Shown: positions 34,079-43,901, counted from the first letter of the stretch. The stretch is DNA of 64,000 nt from Stagnimonas sp. (GCA_030696045.1 JAUYNO010000002.1:1-64000), one strand, 5' to 3'. Program-made: numbers and translations. The notes: generated from the sequence alone by a model not told the origin.

Positions 34079-35082
34079 GGCGAATCGATCCAGTAAGCGT
34101 GAAGTTGACCGTCGGCATCGGCGCCGTAGGCGAGGGCGGCGACCGGGTTGAAGGCGAGCGCGGTGACGGCGGCGCCGAGCCGGTCCAGACCCAGCGGCCG
34201 CTCGCCGCCTTTCAGCGACCACAGCAGCAGGGAGCGGTCCGGCCCGCCCGACAGCAGCAGCGGTTTTTTCGGGTGGGTCGCCAATACTTCCGGCGGCCGA
34301 AGATGGTGCAGAAGCTGCAGCGGGCGGCTGCCTTCCGGGCCCTTGCCGGCGAAGCTCCAGACGATGATCGCGTCCTCGCCGGTGGTGGCCAGTTGCTTGC
34401 CGTCGCCGCTCCAGGTTAGGACCTGGGGCTTGCGGGCGTAGCCGCCCATCTGCGAGTCCAGCCAGGGGCCGGCGCGCCAGAAGTGCACGGATTTATCCAG
34501 GCTGCCGCAGGCGATGATCCGGCCGTCCGGGCTCCAGCTGAGGTTGAGCAGGGTGCTGGCCCATTTCAGCGTGCGGTCCAGGCCGCCATCGACGGCGCGC
34601 CAGACCAGTACCTCGCTGCCGGCGGCGGCGGCGAGCAGGCCGCCGACGCCGTTCCAGCCCAGGCCGTTGATGCCGGCGGGCGCGGTGAACTCCTGCAGTT
34701 GCGCGCCGCTTTCGTCCCAGAGCCGGGCGGTCTTGCCACCGGCGCTGGCGAGGCGCTTGCCGTCGGGTGTCCAGGCCAGGTGCTGCACCCAGGCGGACTT
34801 GCCGGGCAGCGCGGCCAGGGCCTGGCCCTGGCGGGCGTCCCAGAGCCGGGCGCGGCCGTCCTGGCCGGCGCTGGCCAGCCATTTGCGGCCCCAGGCCAGA
34901 CCCAGCACGCCCTGGGCGTGGGCGTCGAGCGTGTGCAGCAGGTCGCCGGCGCTGGCGTCAAACACAAAGACCTTGCCGCTGGCGGTGCCGGCGGCGATCA
35001 GGCTGCCGTCGCGGGAGGCGGCGAGGGCGGTGGGGTAGTCATCGAGCCGCGCCTTCCAGGCGGGGTTGAGGGCGCTGCTCAT
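34075..35082 (-). CDS. WD40-repeat protein
   Basis: The 335-residue protein consists of about seven WD40 blades, for example HAQGVLGLAWGRKWLASAGQ followed by ARLWD, LAWTPDGKRLASAGG, LSWSPDGRIIACGS, LTWSGDGKQLATTGED and PDRSLLLWSLKGG. There is no signal peptide, so it is probably cytoplasmic. WD40 propellers act as scaffolds. It is translationally coupled by 4-bp overlaps both to the upstream CobW GTPase and to the downstream hydrolase, so a joint role in metal homeostasis is plausible but inferred. Confidence 0.85.
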   Translation of the reverse strand: MSSALNPAWKARLDDYPTALAASRDGSLIAAGTASGKVFVFDASAGDLLHTLDAHAQGVLGLAWGRKWLASAGQDGRARLWDARQGQALAALPGKSAWVQHLAWTPDGKRLASAGGKTARLWDESGAQLQEFTAPAGINGLGWNGVGGLLAAAAGSEVLVWRAVDGGLDRTLKWASTLLNLSWSPDGRIIACGSLDKSVHFWRAGPWLDSQMGGYARKPQVLTWSGDGKQLATTGEDAIIVWSFAGKGPEGSRPLQLLHHLRPPEVLATHPKKPLLLSGGPDRSLLLWSLKGGERPLGLDRLGAAVTALAFNPVAALAYGADADGQLHAYWIDSP

Positions 35083-36488
35083 GCGGGCTGGCGCAGGCAG
35101 GCCTTGAAGCCGTCGGTGAGCCGCTCGCGGTCGAGATTGCGGCCGATGAACACCAGGGTGTTGCTGCGCTCGGCGCTGCCCCAGGGCGCGTCCTCGCGGC
35201 CGTCCATGACCATGTGCACGCCCTGGAACACGTAGCGGCGGTCGCGGCCGGCAACGTTGAGGATGCCCTTGCTACGGAAGATGTCGTTGCCCTGGGTCGA
35301 CAGCACGGCGCTCATCCAGCCGCTGAACAGGCTGGGATCGACCTGGCCGTCGAGGCGGATGCCGACGCTGGCCACGCCTGCCTCGTGCTCGTGGCTGTGC
35401 TCGTAGTGCTTGCTGAGCATCGGCCGTAGCGGGCTGCCGTCGGGCTTCTTCAGCGACAGGTGATGCTCCTCCGGCGCGTGTTCGGTGAGCAGCACGTAAT
35501 GGCCGGCGGCCGGTACGCGGATCGGGAAGTGCGCATGGTCGCCGGAGAGATCGAGCTTCCAGGGCGTCATCGAGGGTTCCAGCGCGCTGCCCGGTGCGCG
35601 GTGCTCCGGCTTGTTGGCGAAGGCCCGCACCGCCTTGTCGGCGGCGCTGTTGAGGGCGTCCTCGCCGCTGGCCGGCACCGGCAGCAGGGCCAGGGTCAGG
35701 GCCTGGGCGTCGTGGTCGTGGCCGTGATGCTCGTCGTGGCCCTGACCATGCTCGTGGTGGTGATGGTCGTGGCCGCAGGCGCCCGCGACCAGTTCGGCGC
35801 CGGATTCGATCCGGTAGAGCCCGGCCCATTCGAAGGGGTATTCGGGGGCGAGGAACTCGGGATTCAGCTCCAGCGCGCGGGAAAGATCGAAGCCACCGAC
35901 GTCCAGCACCGCTTCAATCGGCGCGGCGGCCTTGGTGGTGCGGATGAGCTTGGCCATGGCGTTGATGCCGCGCACCCGGCGCTCGACCGTATCCAGCTCG
36001 TCCTCGCTGACCAGATCGCACTTGTTGAGCAGGATCACGTCGGCGAAGGCGACCTGCTTCTGAGCTTCCTCGCTGTCGTCCAGGTGCAGCAGCAGGTGCT
36101 TGGCGTCGACCACGGTGACCAGGCCGTCGAGCGCGAACTGCGCCTTCATGTCCTCGTCCATGAAGAAGGTCTGCGCCACCGGGCCCGGATCGGCCATGCC
36201 GGTGGTCTCGACCAGGATGCGGTCGAACTTGTCGCGGCGCTTGAGCAGCTGGCCAAGGATGCGGATCAGGTCGCCGCGCACCGTGCAGCAGATGCAACCG
36301 TTGTTCATCTCGAAGATTTCTTCGTCGGCATTGATAACCAGGGCCTGGTCGATGCCGATCTCGCCGAACTCGTTCTCGATCACGGCGATGCGCTGGCCGT
36401 GCTGCTCGGACAGGATGCGGTTGAGCAGGGTGGTCTTGCCGGCGCCGAGGAAGCCGGTAAGGACGGTGACGGGAATCTTGCTGGACAT
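35079..36488 (-). CDS. CobW/ZNG1-type metallochaperone GTPase
   Basis: The 469-residue G3E GTPase has Walker A GFLGAGKTT, the metal-binding CxCC motif at residues 65-68 (NGCICCTV), and LLNKCDLVSE for guanine recognition. A His-rich loop (about 239-262, GHDHHHHEHG then DEHHGHDHD) and a second His cluster (HYEHSHEHE) probably bind zinc or another metal. The C-terminal CobW_C domain includes the FRSKGILNVAG motif. Homologues deliver zinc to target enzymes under zinc limitation. It is long for the family because of the His-rich insert. I see no convincing Zur box upstream. Confidence 0.88.
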   Translation of the reverse strand: MSSKIPVTVLTGFLGAGKTTLLNRILSEQHGQRIAVIENEFGEIGIDQALVINADEEIFEMNNGCICCTVRGDLIRILGQLLKRRDKFDRILVETTGMADPGPVAQTFFMDEDMKAQFALDGLVTVVDAKHLLLHLDDSEEAQKQVAFADVILLNKCDLVSEDELDTVERRVRGINAMAKLIRTTKAAAPIEAVLDVGGFDLSRALELNPEFLAPEYPFEWAGLYRIESGAELVAGACGHDHHHHEHGQGHDEHHGHDHDAQALTLALLPVPASGEDALNSAADKAVRAFANKPEHRAPGSALEPSMTPWKLDLSGDHAHFPIRVPAAGHYVLLTEHAPEEHHLSLKKPDGSPLRPMLSKHYEHSHEHEAGVASVGIRLDGQVDPSLFSGWMSAVLSTQGNDIFRSKGILNVAGRDRRYVFQGVHMVMDGREDAPWGSAERSNTLVFIGRNLDRERLTDGFKACLRQPA

Positions 36489-36584
36489 GGAGGCGAGGGC
36501 CGACCCGGGAGGGGCGCACAGTTTAAGGCCCTATCGGCGTTATCATTCGCGGCCTTCAGTCACCTGACGCCGACGCTCTGCACC

Positions 36585-37460
36585 ATGACCGCTGCCCTGG
36601 TATTGCCCGACCTGACCGCCCTGCCCAAGACCGGCCCGCTGTTCACCCGCGCCGCCTTGACCGCCCGCCGCAAGGCGCCCGCGACGGCGACCATCCCGGC
36701 CAATGCCGTCACTCTGCGCGGTCTGCGCTTCGACCCGGCCCATATCGCCGCCTACAACCAGGTCTGCCAGCTGCCGGAAGGCACGCTAGCGCTGACCTAC
36801 CCGCAGGTGCTGGCCGCGCCGCTGCACATGCATGCGCTGATCCAGCCCAACTACCCCTTCCCCCTGCTCGGCATGGTGCACATCGCCAATGTCATCGAGC
36901 AGACCGCGCCCTTGTCGCTGGAGGCCAGCTACGACCTGAGGGTGCGGGTGGGCGAGAGCCGCCGCGTCAGCCAGGGCCTGGAGGTCGACATCCGCACCGA
37001 GCTGCTCAGCGGCGAACAGACGGTGTGGAGCGCGGTAACCACGGTGCTGCACCGGCTCAAGGGCAAGGCTGGCCCGCGCAAGGCGGCGGCGCCTGCTGCG
37101 CCTGCAGCAGCGGCCCATTACATCCCGTTCTCGGTGCCGGAGGACATCGGTCGCCGCTACGCGCCGGTGTCCAAGGACTACAACCCCATCCATCTGTACG
37201 GGCTGACCGCACAGGCCTTCGGCTTTCCGCGCGCCATCGCCCACGGCATGTGGAGCGTGGCGCGCTGCCTGGGCCAGCTGCTGCCCCAGCTCGACCACGC
37301 GCCGGCGCGGTTGGATGTGCGCTTCAAGCAGCCGCTGCTGCTGCCCGGCAAGGTCACGCTCAAGTACCTCGCCCGGGGCGAGGGCTACGACTTTGATCTA
37401 CTGGCCCGGGAGGGCGGCAAGCTGCATTTGAGCGGGCGTCTGGACGGTCGCCTGAAGTAA
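36585..37460 (+). CDS. MaoC-like hot-dog dehydratase
   Basis: The 291-residue protein has two hot-dog halves: a degenerate N-terminal half and a C-terminal MaoC domain with the hydratase motif YAPVSKDYNPIHLYGLTA (Asp and His) and FPRAIAHGMWSVA. Such proteins hydrate enoyl-CoA or act in fatty acid or polyketide pathways; the substrate is unknown. The ATG at 36585 is chosen over a large open upstream extension that is antisense to cobW. A -10-like TATCAT lies at 36541-36546. It is a single gene before galU. Confidence 0.82.
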   Translation: MTAALVLPDLTALPKTGPLFTRAALTARRKAPATATIPANAVTLRGLRFDPAHIAAYNQVCQLPEGTLALTYPQVLAAPLHMHALIQPNYPFPLLGMVHIANVIEQTAPLSLEASYDLRVRVGESRRVSQGLEVDIRTELLSGEQTVWSAVTTVLHRLKGKAGPRKAAAPAAPAAAAHYIPFSVPEDIGRRYAPVSKDYNPIHLYGLTAQAFGFPRAIAHGMWSVARCLGQLLPQLDHAPARLDVRFKQPLLLPGKVTLKYLARGEGYDFDLLAREGGKLHLSGRLDGRLK

Positions 37461-37527
37461 AGTAGCCGCCGCTGCGACCCGAAGTCCGCGCGGCCATGAA
37501 TATTCAAAAAACGAGACGGAGCACAAC

Positions 37528-38436
37528 ATGCGGATTCGCAAAGCGGTATTCCCGGTGGCCGGCCTCGGCACCCGCTTCCTGCCGGCGACCAAGGCCTCGG
37601 CCAAGGAAATGCTGCCGGTGGTGGACAAGCCGCTGATCCAGTACGCGGTGCAGGAGGCGATTTCCGCCGGCGCCGAGGAGCTGATCTTCGTCACCGGCCG
37701 CTCGAAGAATTCCATCATGGATCACTTCGACAAGGCCTATGAGCTGGAAGCCGAGCTGGCCGCCCGCAACAAGGCCAAGCTGCTGGAGACCGTGCAGGAA
37801 ATCCTGCCGCCCGGCATCACCTGCATCTACATCCGTCAGGCCGAGGCCCTGGGCCTGGGCCATGCCGTGCTCTGCGCCTGGCCGGCGGTGGGCGACGAGG
37901 ACTTCTCGGTGATCCTGGCCGACGACCTGATCGACGGCAAACTGCGCCCCTGCCTGGCGCAGATGCAGCGCGTTTACCAGGAATACGGCACCAGCGTGAT
38001 CGCCACCCAGCGGGTGCCGATGGACGAGATCAGCAGCTATGGCGTGGTCGAGACCCAGCCGGTGGCCCCGGGCCTGGGCGAGATTCGCCGCATCGTCGAA
38101 AAGCCGAAGAAGGAAGACGCGCCCAGCAACCTCGCGGTGGTCGGTCGCTACATCCTGACGCCGCGCATCTTCAAGCTGCTGGAGCGCACCCAGCGTGGCG
38201 CCGGCGGCGAGATCCAGCTGACCGATGCGATCAGCCAGATGATCCAGGAGCAGACCGTGCTGGCCTACGAATTCGAGGGCACCCGCTACGACTGCGGCAG
38301 CAAGCTCGGCTACCTGAAGGCGAACGTCGAGTTCGGCCTCAAGCATCCGGAGCTGGCTGGCGAGTTCCGGGAATACCTGGGCGAGCTGACCGGCGACTGG
38401 AAAAAGCCCGAGAAGGCCGAAAAGAGCAAGAAGTAA
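37528..38436 (+). CDS. galU: UTP-glucose-1-phosphate uridylyltransferase
   Basis: The 302-residue nucleotidyltransferase makes UDP-glucose from UTP and glucose-1-phosphate. The N-terminal signature GLGTRFLPATKASAKEMLP with the following VVDKPLIQYAV binds the nucleotide; ADDLIDG carries the metal-binding Asp, and AGGEIQLTDAI is also diagnostic. The C-terminus ends in a Lys-rich tail (KKPEKAEKSKK). It supplies UDP-glucose to Ugd for UDP-glucuronate. GC-rich hairpins follow the stop codon. Confidence 0.96.
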   Translation: MRIRKAVFPVAGLGTRFLPATKASAKEMLPVVDKPLIQYAVQEAISAGAEELIFVTGRSKNSIMDHFDKAYELEAELAARNKAKLLETVQEILPPGITCIYIRQAEALGLGHAVLCAWPAVGDEDFSVILADDLIDGKLRPCLAQMQRVYQEYGTSVIATQRVPMDEISSYGVVETQPVAPGLGEIRRIVEKPKKEDAPSNLAVVGRYILTPRIFKLLERTQRGAGGEIQLTDAISQMIQEQTVLAYEFEGTRYDCGSKLGYLKANVEFGLKHPELAGEFREYLGELTGDWKKPEKAEKSKK

Positions 38437-38450
38437 GCAGACCTCCAACA

Positions 38451-38501
38451 GCGCCGCCGCCGGGCGGCGCAAATCGTTTCGGGACCGGCCGCGGCGGCCG
38501 G
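38451..38501 (+). terminator. Two GC-rich hairpins after galU (possible terminator)
   Basis: The first stem is GCGCCGCC-gccg-GGCGGCGC (38451-38470), followed by the AT-rich AAATCGTTT. The second is CCGGCC-gcggc-GGCCGG (38485-38501). Neither has a proper T run, so termination is possible but not certain. They separate galU from sucA. Confidence 0.4.
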
Positions 38502-38533
38502 CCCCGAGCGGTCAAATCCCGGCGGGAGCAGCC

Positions 38534-41374
38534 ATGAGCGGGACCAAGTACAACACCCTGATCGCCACTTCCTCGATTTCCGGCGGTAACGCCGTGTACG
38601 TGGAAGAGGCCTACGAACGCTTTCTCGAAGACCCGAACTCGGTCGATGACAGCTGGCGCAATTACTTCCGGGGCCTGAACGGCGCCGGCGATGTGCCGCA
38701 CGGTCCGGTGCGGGCGCGCTTCGAGGCGCTGGCGCAGCAACCGAAGACGGTGGTGGCTCCGGCCACCTCGATGGACGCCGCCGCCGCCGAGAAGCAGGCC
38801 GGCGTGCTGCGCCTGATCAACTATTACCGTGTGCGCGGTCACCAGGCGGCCAAGCTCGATCCGCTCGGCCTGGCGCCGACCCCGGCGCTGCAGGATCTCG
38901 ATCCCGGCTTCCACGGCCTCGGCCCGCAGGACATGGACGCGGTGTTCAACACCGGCAGCCTCGCCTACGCCGACCGCCTGCCGCTGCGCGAGATCATCAA
39001 GCTGATGAAGGCGGTGTACACCGACACCATCGGCGCCGAGTACATGTACATCACCGAGACGGCGCAGAAGCGCTGGATCCAGCAGCGGCTCGAAGGCCAG
39101 GCCTACCAGCCCAAGCTGCCGTCCCAGCGGCGTAAGGAAGTGCTGCTGCAGATGACCGCCGCCGAGGGGCTGGAGCGCTATCTGCACAACAAGTACGTCG
39201 GCCAGAAGCGCTTCTCGCTGGAAGGTGGCGAGGCGATGATCCCGGCGCTCGACGAGGCGATGCGGGCCGCCGCCGAGACCGGCGCCGAGGAGCTGGTGAT
39301 CGGCATGGCCCACCGTGGCCGCCTGAACGTGCTGATCAATGTCCTCGGCAAGTCGCCGAAGGATCTGTTCGCCGAGTTCGAGGGCAAGTATTCGGCCGAG
39401 AGCCTGACCCGCGCCGGCGACGTGAAGTACCACCAGGGCTTCTCGACCGACGTTGAAGTCGCCGGCAAGCGCCTGCACCTGGTGCTGGCCTTCAATCCCT
39501 CGCACCTCGAGATCGTCAATCCGGTGGTCGAGGGCAGCGTCAAGGCGCGCCAGACCCGACGCCACGACGAGATCGGCAACAAGATCGTGCCGGTGCTGAT
39601 CCACGGCGACGCCGCCTTCGCCGGCCAGGGCGTGGTGATGGAGACCCTGCAGCTCAGCCACAGCAAGGGTTACAGCACCGGCGGTACCCTGCATGTGATC
39701 GTCAACAACCAGATCGGCTTCACCACTCCGAACCCGATCGAGGCCAACCCCGGCCACGAGGCGCGCACCAGCCGCTACTGCACCGACCTGGCGAAGATGC
39801 TGGAAGCGCCGGTGTTCCATGTGAACGGCGACGATCCGGACGCGGTGGTGTTTGTCACTCGGCTGGCGATGGATTTCCGCAATGCCTTCCACAAGGACGT
39901 CATTGTCGACATCTGCTGCTACCGCCGGCTCGGCCACAACGAGGCCGACGAGCCCAGCGTCACCAGCCCGGTGATGTACGAGACCATCAAGAAGCTGCCG
40001 ACCACCCTGACGCTCTATGGCCAGAAGCTGGTCGCCGAGCAGGTGGTCGCCGCCGACGAGCCGGAGAAACTGATCCGCGCCTACCGCGACGGCCTCGACC
40101 AGGGCGAGAACATCGCCCGCGCCACCCTGGGGTTTGTCGGCAACCAGTACACCGTCAACTGGTCGCTGTACGGCAAGGGCGAGTGGGACACCCCTGCCGA
40201 CACCAGCATTTCCGCCGACGCCATCAAGACTCTGGCCGGCCAGTTGCTGAAACTGCCGGAGGGCTTCAGCCTGCATCCGCGCGTCGCCAAGATCATGGAC
40301 GACCGCGCCAAGATGACCTCGGGCGAACAGGCTATGGACTGGGGCTATGCCGAGACCATGGCCTACGCCAGCCTGGTCAACGAGGGCTTCTCGGTGCGCA
40401 TCAGCGGCCAGGACGTCCGCCGTGGCACCTTCTTCCACCGCCACGCCACCATCCACGACGCCAAGACCGGCGAGCGGGTCACCCCGCTGCGCCATCTGCA
40501 CAGCGACAAGAACAAATTCATCATCAACGACACCCTGCTGTCGGAAGAGGGCGTGCTCGGCTTCGAGTACGGCTACTCGACCACCGATCCCGACAGCCTG
40601 GTGATCTGGGAAGCGCAGTTCGGCGACTTCGCCAACGGCGCCCAGGTGGTGGTGGACCAGTTCATCGCCGCCGGCTACGCCAAGTGGGCGCGCCTCTGCG
40701 GTCTGGTGATGCTGCTGCCGCACGGCTACGAAGGGCAGGGACCGGAGCATTCCTCGGGTCGTCTGGAGCGCTATCTCCAGTTGTGCGCCGGCAACAACAT
40801 GCAGGTCTGCGTGCCGTCGACGCCAGCGCAGATGTTCCACATGCTGCGCCGGCAGATGAAGCGCAGCCTGCGGCTGCCGCTGATCGTGATGACGCCAAAG
40901 TCGCTGCTGCGTCACCCGCTCAGCGTCTCGACCCTGGACGACCTGACCAAGGGCCGCTTCCAGCCGGTGCTCCAGGAAGTCGAGAAGCTCGACGCCAAGA
41001 AGGTCAGCCGCATCGTGTTCTGCTCCGGAAAGGTCTACTTCGAACTGGTTCAGGCACGCCAGAAGGAAGGCCTGGAGAACGTCGCCATCGTCCGCATGGA
41101 ACAGCTGTATCCCTTCCCGCGCGAAGGCTATGAAGCGGCGCTGGCGGCCTGGCCGAAGGCGACCGAAGTGGTCTGGACTCAGGAAGAGCCGGAAAACCAG
41201 GGCGCCTGGTATCAGATCAAGCATCGTCTGGCGGCCTATCTGGGCCCCAAGCAGAAGCTGCTCTATGCCACCCGCCTGGGCAGCGCCAGCACGGCGGTCG
41301 GCTACCTGAAAGTGCACAACAAGGAACAGGCGGAAGTCATTGCCGCCGCGCTCAGCGGCGGCAAGCCGGTCTGA
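38534..41374 (+). CDS. sucA: 2-oxoglutarate dehydrogenase E1 component
   Basis: The 946-residue thiamine-diphosphate enzyme decarboxylates 2-oxoglutarate in the TCA cycle and passes the succinyl group to SucB. The N-terminus (YEAYERFLEDPNSVDDSWR) is the family E2-binding segment. Active-site signatures include GMAHRGRLNVL, FNPSHLEIVNPVVEGS, NNQIGFTT, the ThDP motif GDDPDAV...D-x-CCYRRLGHNEADEP, and LPHGYEGQGPEHSS. It heads a sucA-sucB-porin-lpd cluster. Length is typical. Confidence 0.97.
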   Translation: MSGTKYNTLIATSSISGGNAVYVEEAYERFLEDPNSVDDSWRNYFRGLNGAGDVPHGPVRARFEALAQQPKTVVAPATSMDAAAAEKQAGVLRLINYYRVRGHQAAKLDPLGLAPTPALQDLDPGFHGLGPQDMDAVFNTGSLAYADRLPLREIIKLMKAVYTDTIGAEYMYITETAQKRWIQQRLEGQAYQPKLPSQRRKEVLLQMTAAEGLERYLHNKYVGQKRFSLEGGEAMIPALDEAMRAAAETGAEELVIGMAHRGRLNVLINVLGKSPKDLFAEFEGKYSAESLTRAGDVKYHQGFSTDVEVAGKRLHLVLAFNPSHLEIVNPVVEGSVKARQTRRHDEIGNKIVPVLIHGDAAFAGQGVVMETLQLSHSKGYSTGGTLHVIVNNQIGFTTPNPIEANPGHEARTSRYCTDLAKMLEAPVFHVNGDDPDAVVFVTRLAMDFRNAFHKDVIVDICCYRRLGHNEADEPSVTSPVMYETIKKLPTTLTLYGQKLVAEQVVAADEPEKLIRAYRDGLDQGENIARATLGFVGNQYTVNWSLYGKGEWDTPADTSISADAIKTLAGQLLKLPEGFSLHPRVAKIMDDRAKMTSGEQAMDWGYAETMAYASLVNEGFSVRISGQDVRRGTFFHRHATIHDAKTGERVTPLRHLHSDKNKFIINDTLLSEEGVLGFEYGYSTTDPDSLVIWEAQFGDFANGAQVVVDQFIAAGYAKWARLCGLVMLLPHGYEGQGPEHSSGRLERYLQLCAGNNMQVCVPSTPAQMFHMLRRQMKRSLRLPLIVMTPKSLLRHPLSVSTLDDLTKGRFQPVLQEVEKLDAKKVSRIVFCSGKVYFELVQARQKEGLENVAIVRMEQLYPFPREGYEAALAAWPKATEVVWTQEEPENQGAWYQIKHRLAAYLGPKQKLLYATRLGSASTAVGYLKVHNKEQAEVIAAALSGGKPV

Positions 41375-41419
41375 GCCTGAAACCGACAACAAACGAAAAC
41401 TCTGGAGACCTCTAGGCAC

Positions 41420-42661
41420 ATGGCCATCGAAATCAAAGTTCCCAACCTGCCGGAGTCGGTGTCCTCGGCGACGGTTGCCACCTGGCACCTGAAGGCCGGC
41501 GACGTGGTGAAGCGCGAGCAGAACCTGGTCGATCTGGAAACCGACAAGGTGATGCTGGAAGTGCCGGCCACCGCCGACGGCGTGCTGACCGAAATCCGCG
41601 TGCAGCCCGGTGCCACCGTGCAGGCGGGCGATGTGATCGGTGTGATGCAGGAAGGTGCCGCCGCCGCGGCGCCGACGACTCCTGCCGCAGTCGCGCCGGT
41701 CAAGGCCGAGGCCGCCGCGACCGGCGCCGCCAGCGCCGAGGACGTGCAGGGCCCGGCGGTGCGCAAGCTGCTCGCCGAACTGGGACTGGCTGCCGAGGGC
41801 ATCCCCGCCAGCGGTCGTGGCGGTCGCCTGACGGTCGAGGACGTGAAGGCGTTCGCGGCGAAGAAAGCCGCCGCTCCGGCACCGGCCGCTACCGCGCCCA
41901 AGGCGGCGGCTCCCGCGCCGACGGCGGCGCCGGCCGGCCCGCGCACCGAGGAGCGGGTGCCGATGACCCGCATCCGCGCCCGTATCGCCGAACGCCTGAA
42001 GGAGGCGCAGAACACCGCCGCGATGCTCACCACCTTCAACGAGGTGGACCTCTCCGCGGTCGACGCCATCCGTGCCCGCTACAAGGAAACCTTCGAGAAG
42101 ACCCACGGCGTCAAGCTCGGCTACATGAGCTTCTTCGTGCGCGCCGCCATCGAAGGCCTGAAGAAATTCCCGGCGGTCAACGCCAGCATCGACGGCAGCG
42201 ATGTCGTCTACCACAACTACTACGACATCGGCATCGCGGTCAGTTCGCCGCGCGGTCTGGTGGTGCCCATCCTCAAGGACGCCGACCTGCTCAATCTGGC
42301 CGGGGTCGAGAAAGCCATCGGTGCCTTCGGCGCCAAGGCCAAGGACAACAAGCTCACGCTCGACGACCTCACCGGCGGCACCTTCTCGATCACCAACGGC
42401 GGCGTGTTCGGCTCGCTGATCTCGACCCCGATCCTGAATCCGCCGCAGTCGGCGATCCTCGGCATGCACGGCATCAACGAGCGCCTGCTCGATGTCGAAG
42501 TCGACGCCGACGGCAAGGTCAAGCGGATCAAGAAGGGCAAGATGATGTACCTGGCGCTGACCTACGATCACCGCATCATCGACGGCCGCGAGGCCGTGCT
42601 GTTCCTGCGCACCATCAAGGAGTGCCTGGAAGACCCGGCGCGCCTGCTGCTGAGTCTGTAG
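41420..42661 (+). CDS. sucB: 2-oxoglutarate dehydrogenase E2 (dihydrolipoyl succinyltransferase)
   Basis: The 413-residue core subunit has one lipoyl domain with the lipoylated Lys43 in [12 protein letters not shown], an Ala/Pro linker, a peripheral-subunit-binding domain ([29 protein letters not shown]), a second Ala/Pro linker and the acyltransferase domain with the catalytic His/Asp motif [13 protein letters not shown]. It follows sucA by 45 bp. A hairpin lies between it and the porin gene. Confidence 0.97.
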   Translation: MAIEIKVPNLPESVSSATVATWHLKAGDVVKREQNLVDLETDKVMLEVPATADGVLTEIRVQPGATVQAGDVIGVMQEGAAAAAPTTPAAVAPVKAEAAATGAASAEDVQGPAVRKLLAELGLAAEGIPASGRGGRLTVEDVKAFAAKKAAAPAPAATAPKAAAPAPTAAPAGPRTEERVPMTRIRARIAERLKEAQNTAAMLTTFNEVDLSAVDAIRARYKETFEKTHGVKLGYMSFFVRAAIEGLKKFPAVNASIDGSDVVYHNYYDIGIAVSSPRGLVVPILKDADLLNLAGVEKAIGAFGAKAKDNKLTLDDLTGGTFSITNGGVFGSLISTPILNPPQSAILGMHGINERLLDVEVDADGKVKRIKKGKMMYLALTYDHRIIDGREAVLFLRTIKECLEDPARLLLSL

Positions 42662-42682
42662 GGCGCGGGCACCGCGGCGACA

Positions 42683-42704
42683 GCCCCCGTGTTGGAGCGG
42701 GGGC
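42683..42704 (+). terminator. Hairpin between sucB and the porin gene (possible attenuator)
   Basis: GCCCCCG (42683-42689) pairs perfectly with CGGGGGC (42698-42704) across an 8-nt loop. No T run follows, so it may be a transcript-stabilising or partial terminator hairpin that lowers expression beyond sucAB or sets off the porin. Confidence 0.4.
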
Positions 42705-42743
42705 GGTTCGGGTCAGATCAGGAATCACTCAAGGAGAGGAAGC

Positions 42744-43853
42744 ATGTTTCGTTCTACGTCCATCGCCGCGCTGTCGCTCGCGGTGCTCGCGCTGCCCGCT
42801 CACGCGGTCGAGGCCGAGTTGAAGCTCAATGGCTACTTCGCCGGCTCGCTGCGCAAGCTGGAAACCCACTTCGAGCCGCAAGAGGACCAGTGGGAGGGCA
42901 CCAACAATGCCTCGCGGATCAGCCTGGCCGGCTTCGTCAAGAACGATTACGCGCGCCTGTTTGCCGCCTATGATCGCGGCCTGCGCAATGACAAGAACGG
43001 CATCGAGCAGGTCCGCCAGGTCTATGCCGGCGTCGATACCGCCTACGGCCAGCTGCTGGGCGGCAAGAAGGCCAGCGAGTACCGCCTGAGCGGCGAGCGC
43101 CTGGACCCGTTCTACGACACCAGCGTGGTCGGCTTCAACGGCCTGGCGCAGAGCGAGGGGGCCAGCTACGGCCTGTCCAATCTGAGCAACGGCTATTCGC
43201 GCAACATGATCGCCTACAGCACGCCGGCCCTGTTCGGCATGCTGCGGCTCAATGGCGCCGCCTTCATCAACGACAAGAGCGCGCCCAACGACACCGAGGA
43301 CTACAGCGGCGGCGGCTCGCTGAGCCTGCCGGGCCTGGGCGAGGACAGCAGCGCCACGGTCGGCGCGCAGTACCTGAAGATCCGCAATCCGGCGGCATTC
43401 GCGGTCGGCAATCCCACTCGCAACGAGTTGCTGGGGGTCGGCGGCTCACCCGGCCTGTCCACCAGCTACCGGGCCTATGCGGCCTACACGATGCCCCGGT
43501 TCAGCCTCGGCCTCTCCTACGAGAATGTCGACGTCAAGGCCGAGCCGGACCCGCGCCAGTACCTGTTCGCGGCCGGCACCTATGCCCTCACCGACAGCAT
43601 CCGCGTCGCCGCCAGCTACGGCCATCTGGCGTTCAAGAGCGGCAGCCCGGACCTGTCGGGCGATGGCTACAGCCTGGGCTTGTTCCGCAAGGTCAGCGAC
43701 AGCATCAACACCTACATCGCCGCGCGCCGGGTCGATCTCGACGGCCCCGGCAGCAGCACCTCGATCGCGGCCGGCGTGAGCGTCAATTTCGACATCAAGC
43801 TCTATCCCTTCGAGCTGTTCGGCGGTGGCGACGAGGAAGCAGTCGAAGAGTAG
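42744..43853 (+). CDS. Gram-negative general porin
   Basis: The 369-residue outer-membrane protein has a signal peptide (about 1-21, ending AHAVEA) and an amphipathic beta pattern typical of trimeric porins. Examples are LKLNGYFAGSLRKL, ISLAGFVKNDYARLFAAYDRG, RQVYAGVDTAYGQLLGGK with the constriction-loop-like region after it, and YGHLAFKS...YSLGLFRKVS. It ends acidic (EEAVEE) rather than in the usual aromatic residue, which is odd for BAM recognition. It lies between sucB and lpd. A metabolite-uptake role (dicarboxylates) is only a guess from context. Confidence 0.8.
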   Translation: MFRSTSIAALSLAVLALPAHAVEAELKLNGYFAGSLRKLETHFEPQEDQWEGTNNASRISLAGFVKNDYARLFAAYDRGLRNDKNGIEQVRQVYAGVDTAYGQLLGGKKASEYRLSGERLDPFYDTSVVGFNGLAQSEGASYGLSNLSNGYSRNMIAYSTPALFGMLRLNGAAFINDKSAPNDTEDYSGGGSLSLPGLGEDSSATVGAQYLKIRNPAAFAVGNPTRNELLGVGGSPGLSTSYRAYAAYTMPRFSLGLSYENVDVKAEPDPRQYLFAAGTYALTDSIRVAASYGHLAFKSGSPDLSGDGYSLGLFRKVSDSINTYIAARRVDLDGPGSSTSIAAGVSVNFDIKLYPFELFGGGDEEAVEE

Positions 43854-43867
43854 GGGAGCCGCGCCGG

Positions 43868-43873
43868 TACAAT
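43868..43873 (+). promoter_or_regulatory. -10 element likely serving lpd
   Basis: TACAAT followed by GGCGCGC lies 28 bp before the chosen lpd GTG start. No good -35 is visible. It fits an internal promoter that lets lpd be expressed apart from sucAB, and it argues against translation starting at the ATG at 43872, which overlaps the hexamer. Confidence 0.4.
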
Positions 43874-43901
43874 GGCGCGCAACGTAGCGAGGAGACCTGA
43901 A

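Noticed and set aside
36489..36584. Zur box in front of the CobW gene
   Set aside because: GTTATCATTC near 36539 gives only one weak half-site and no dyad, so zinc control is not supported by the DNA.
38339..42571. A 1410-codon open frame on the minus strand across sucA and sucB
   Set aside because: It is exactly antisense to two strongly conserved enzymes, its sequence is a His/Gln/Gly/Val-rich composition typical of complement shadows in high-GC DNA, and it shows no domain.
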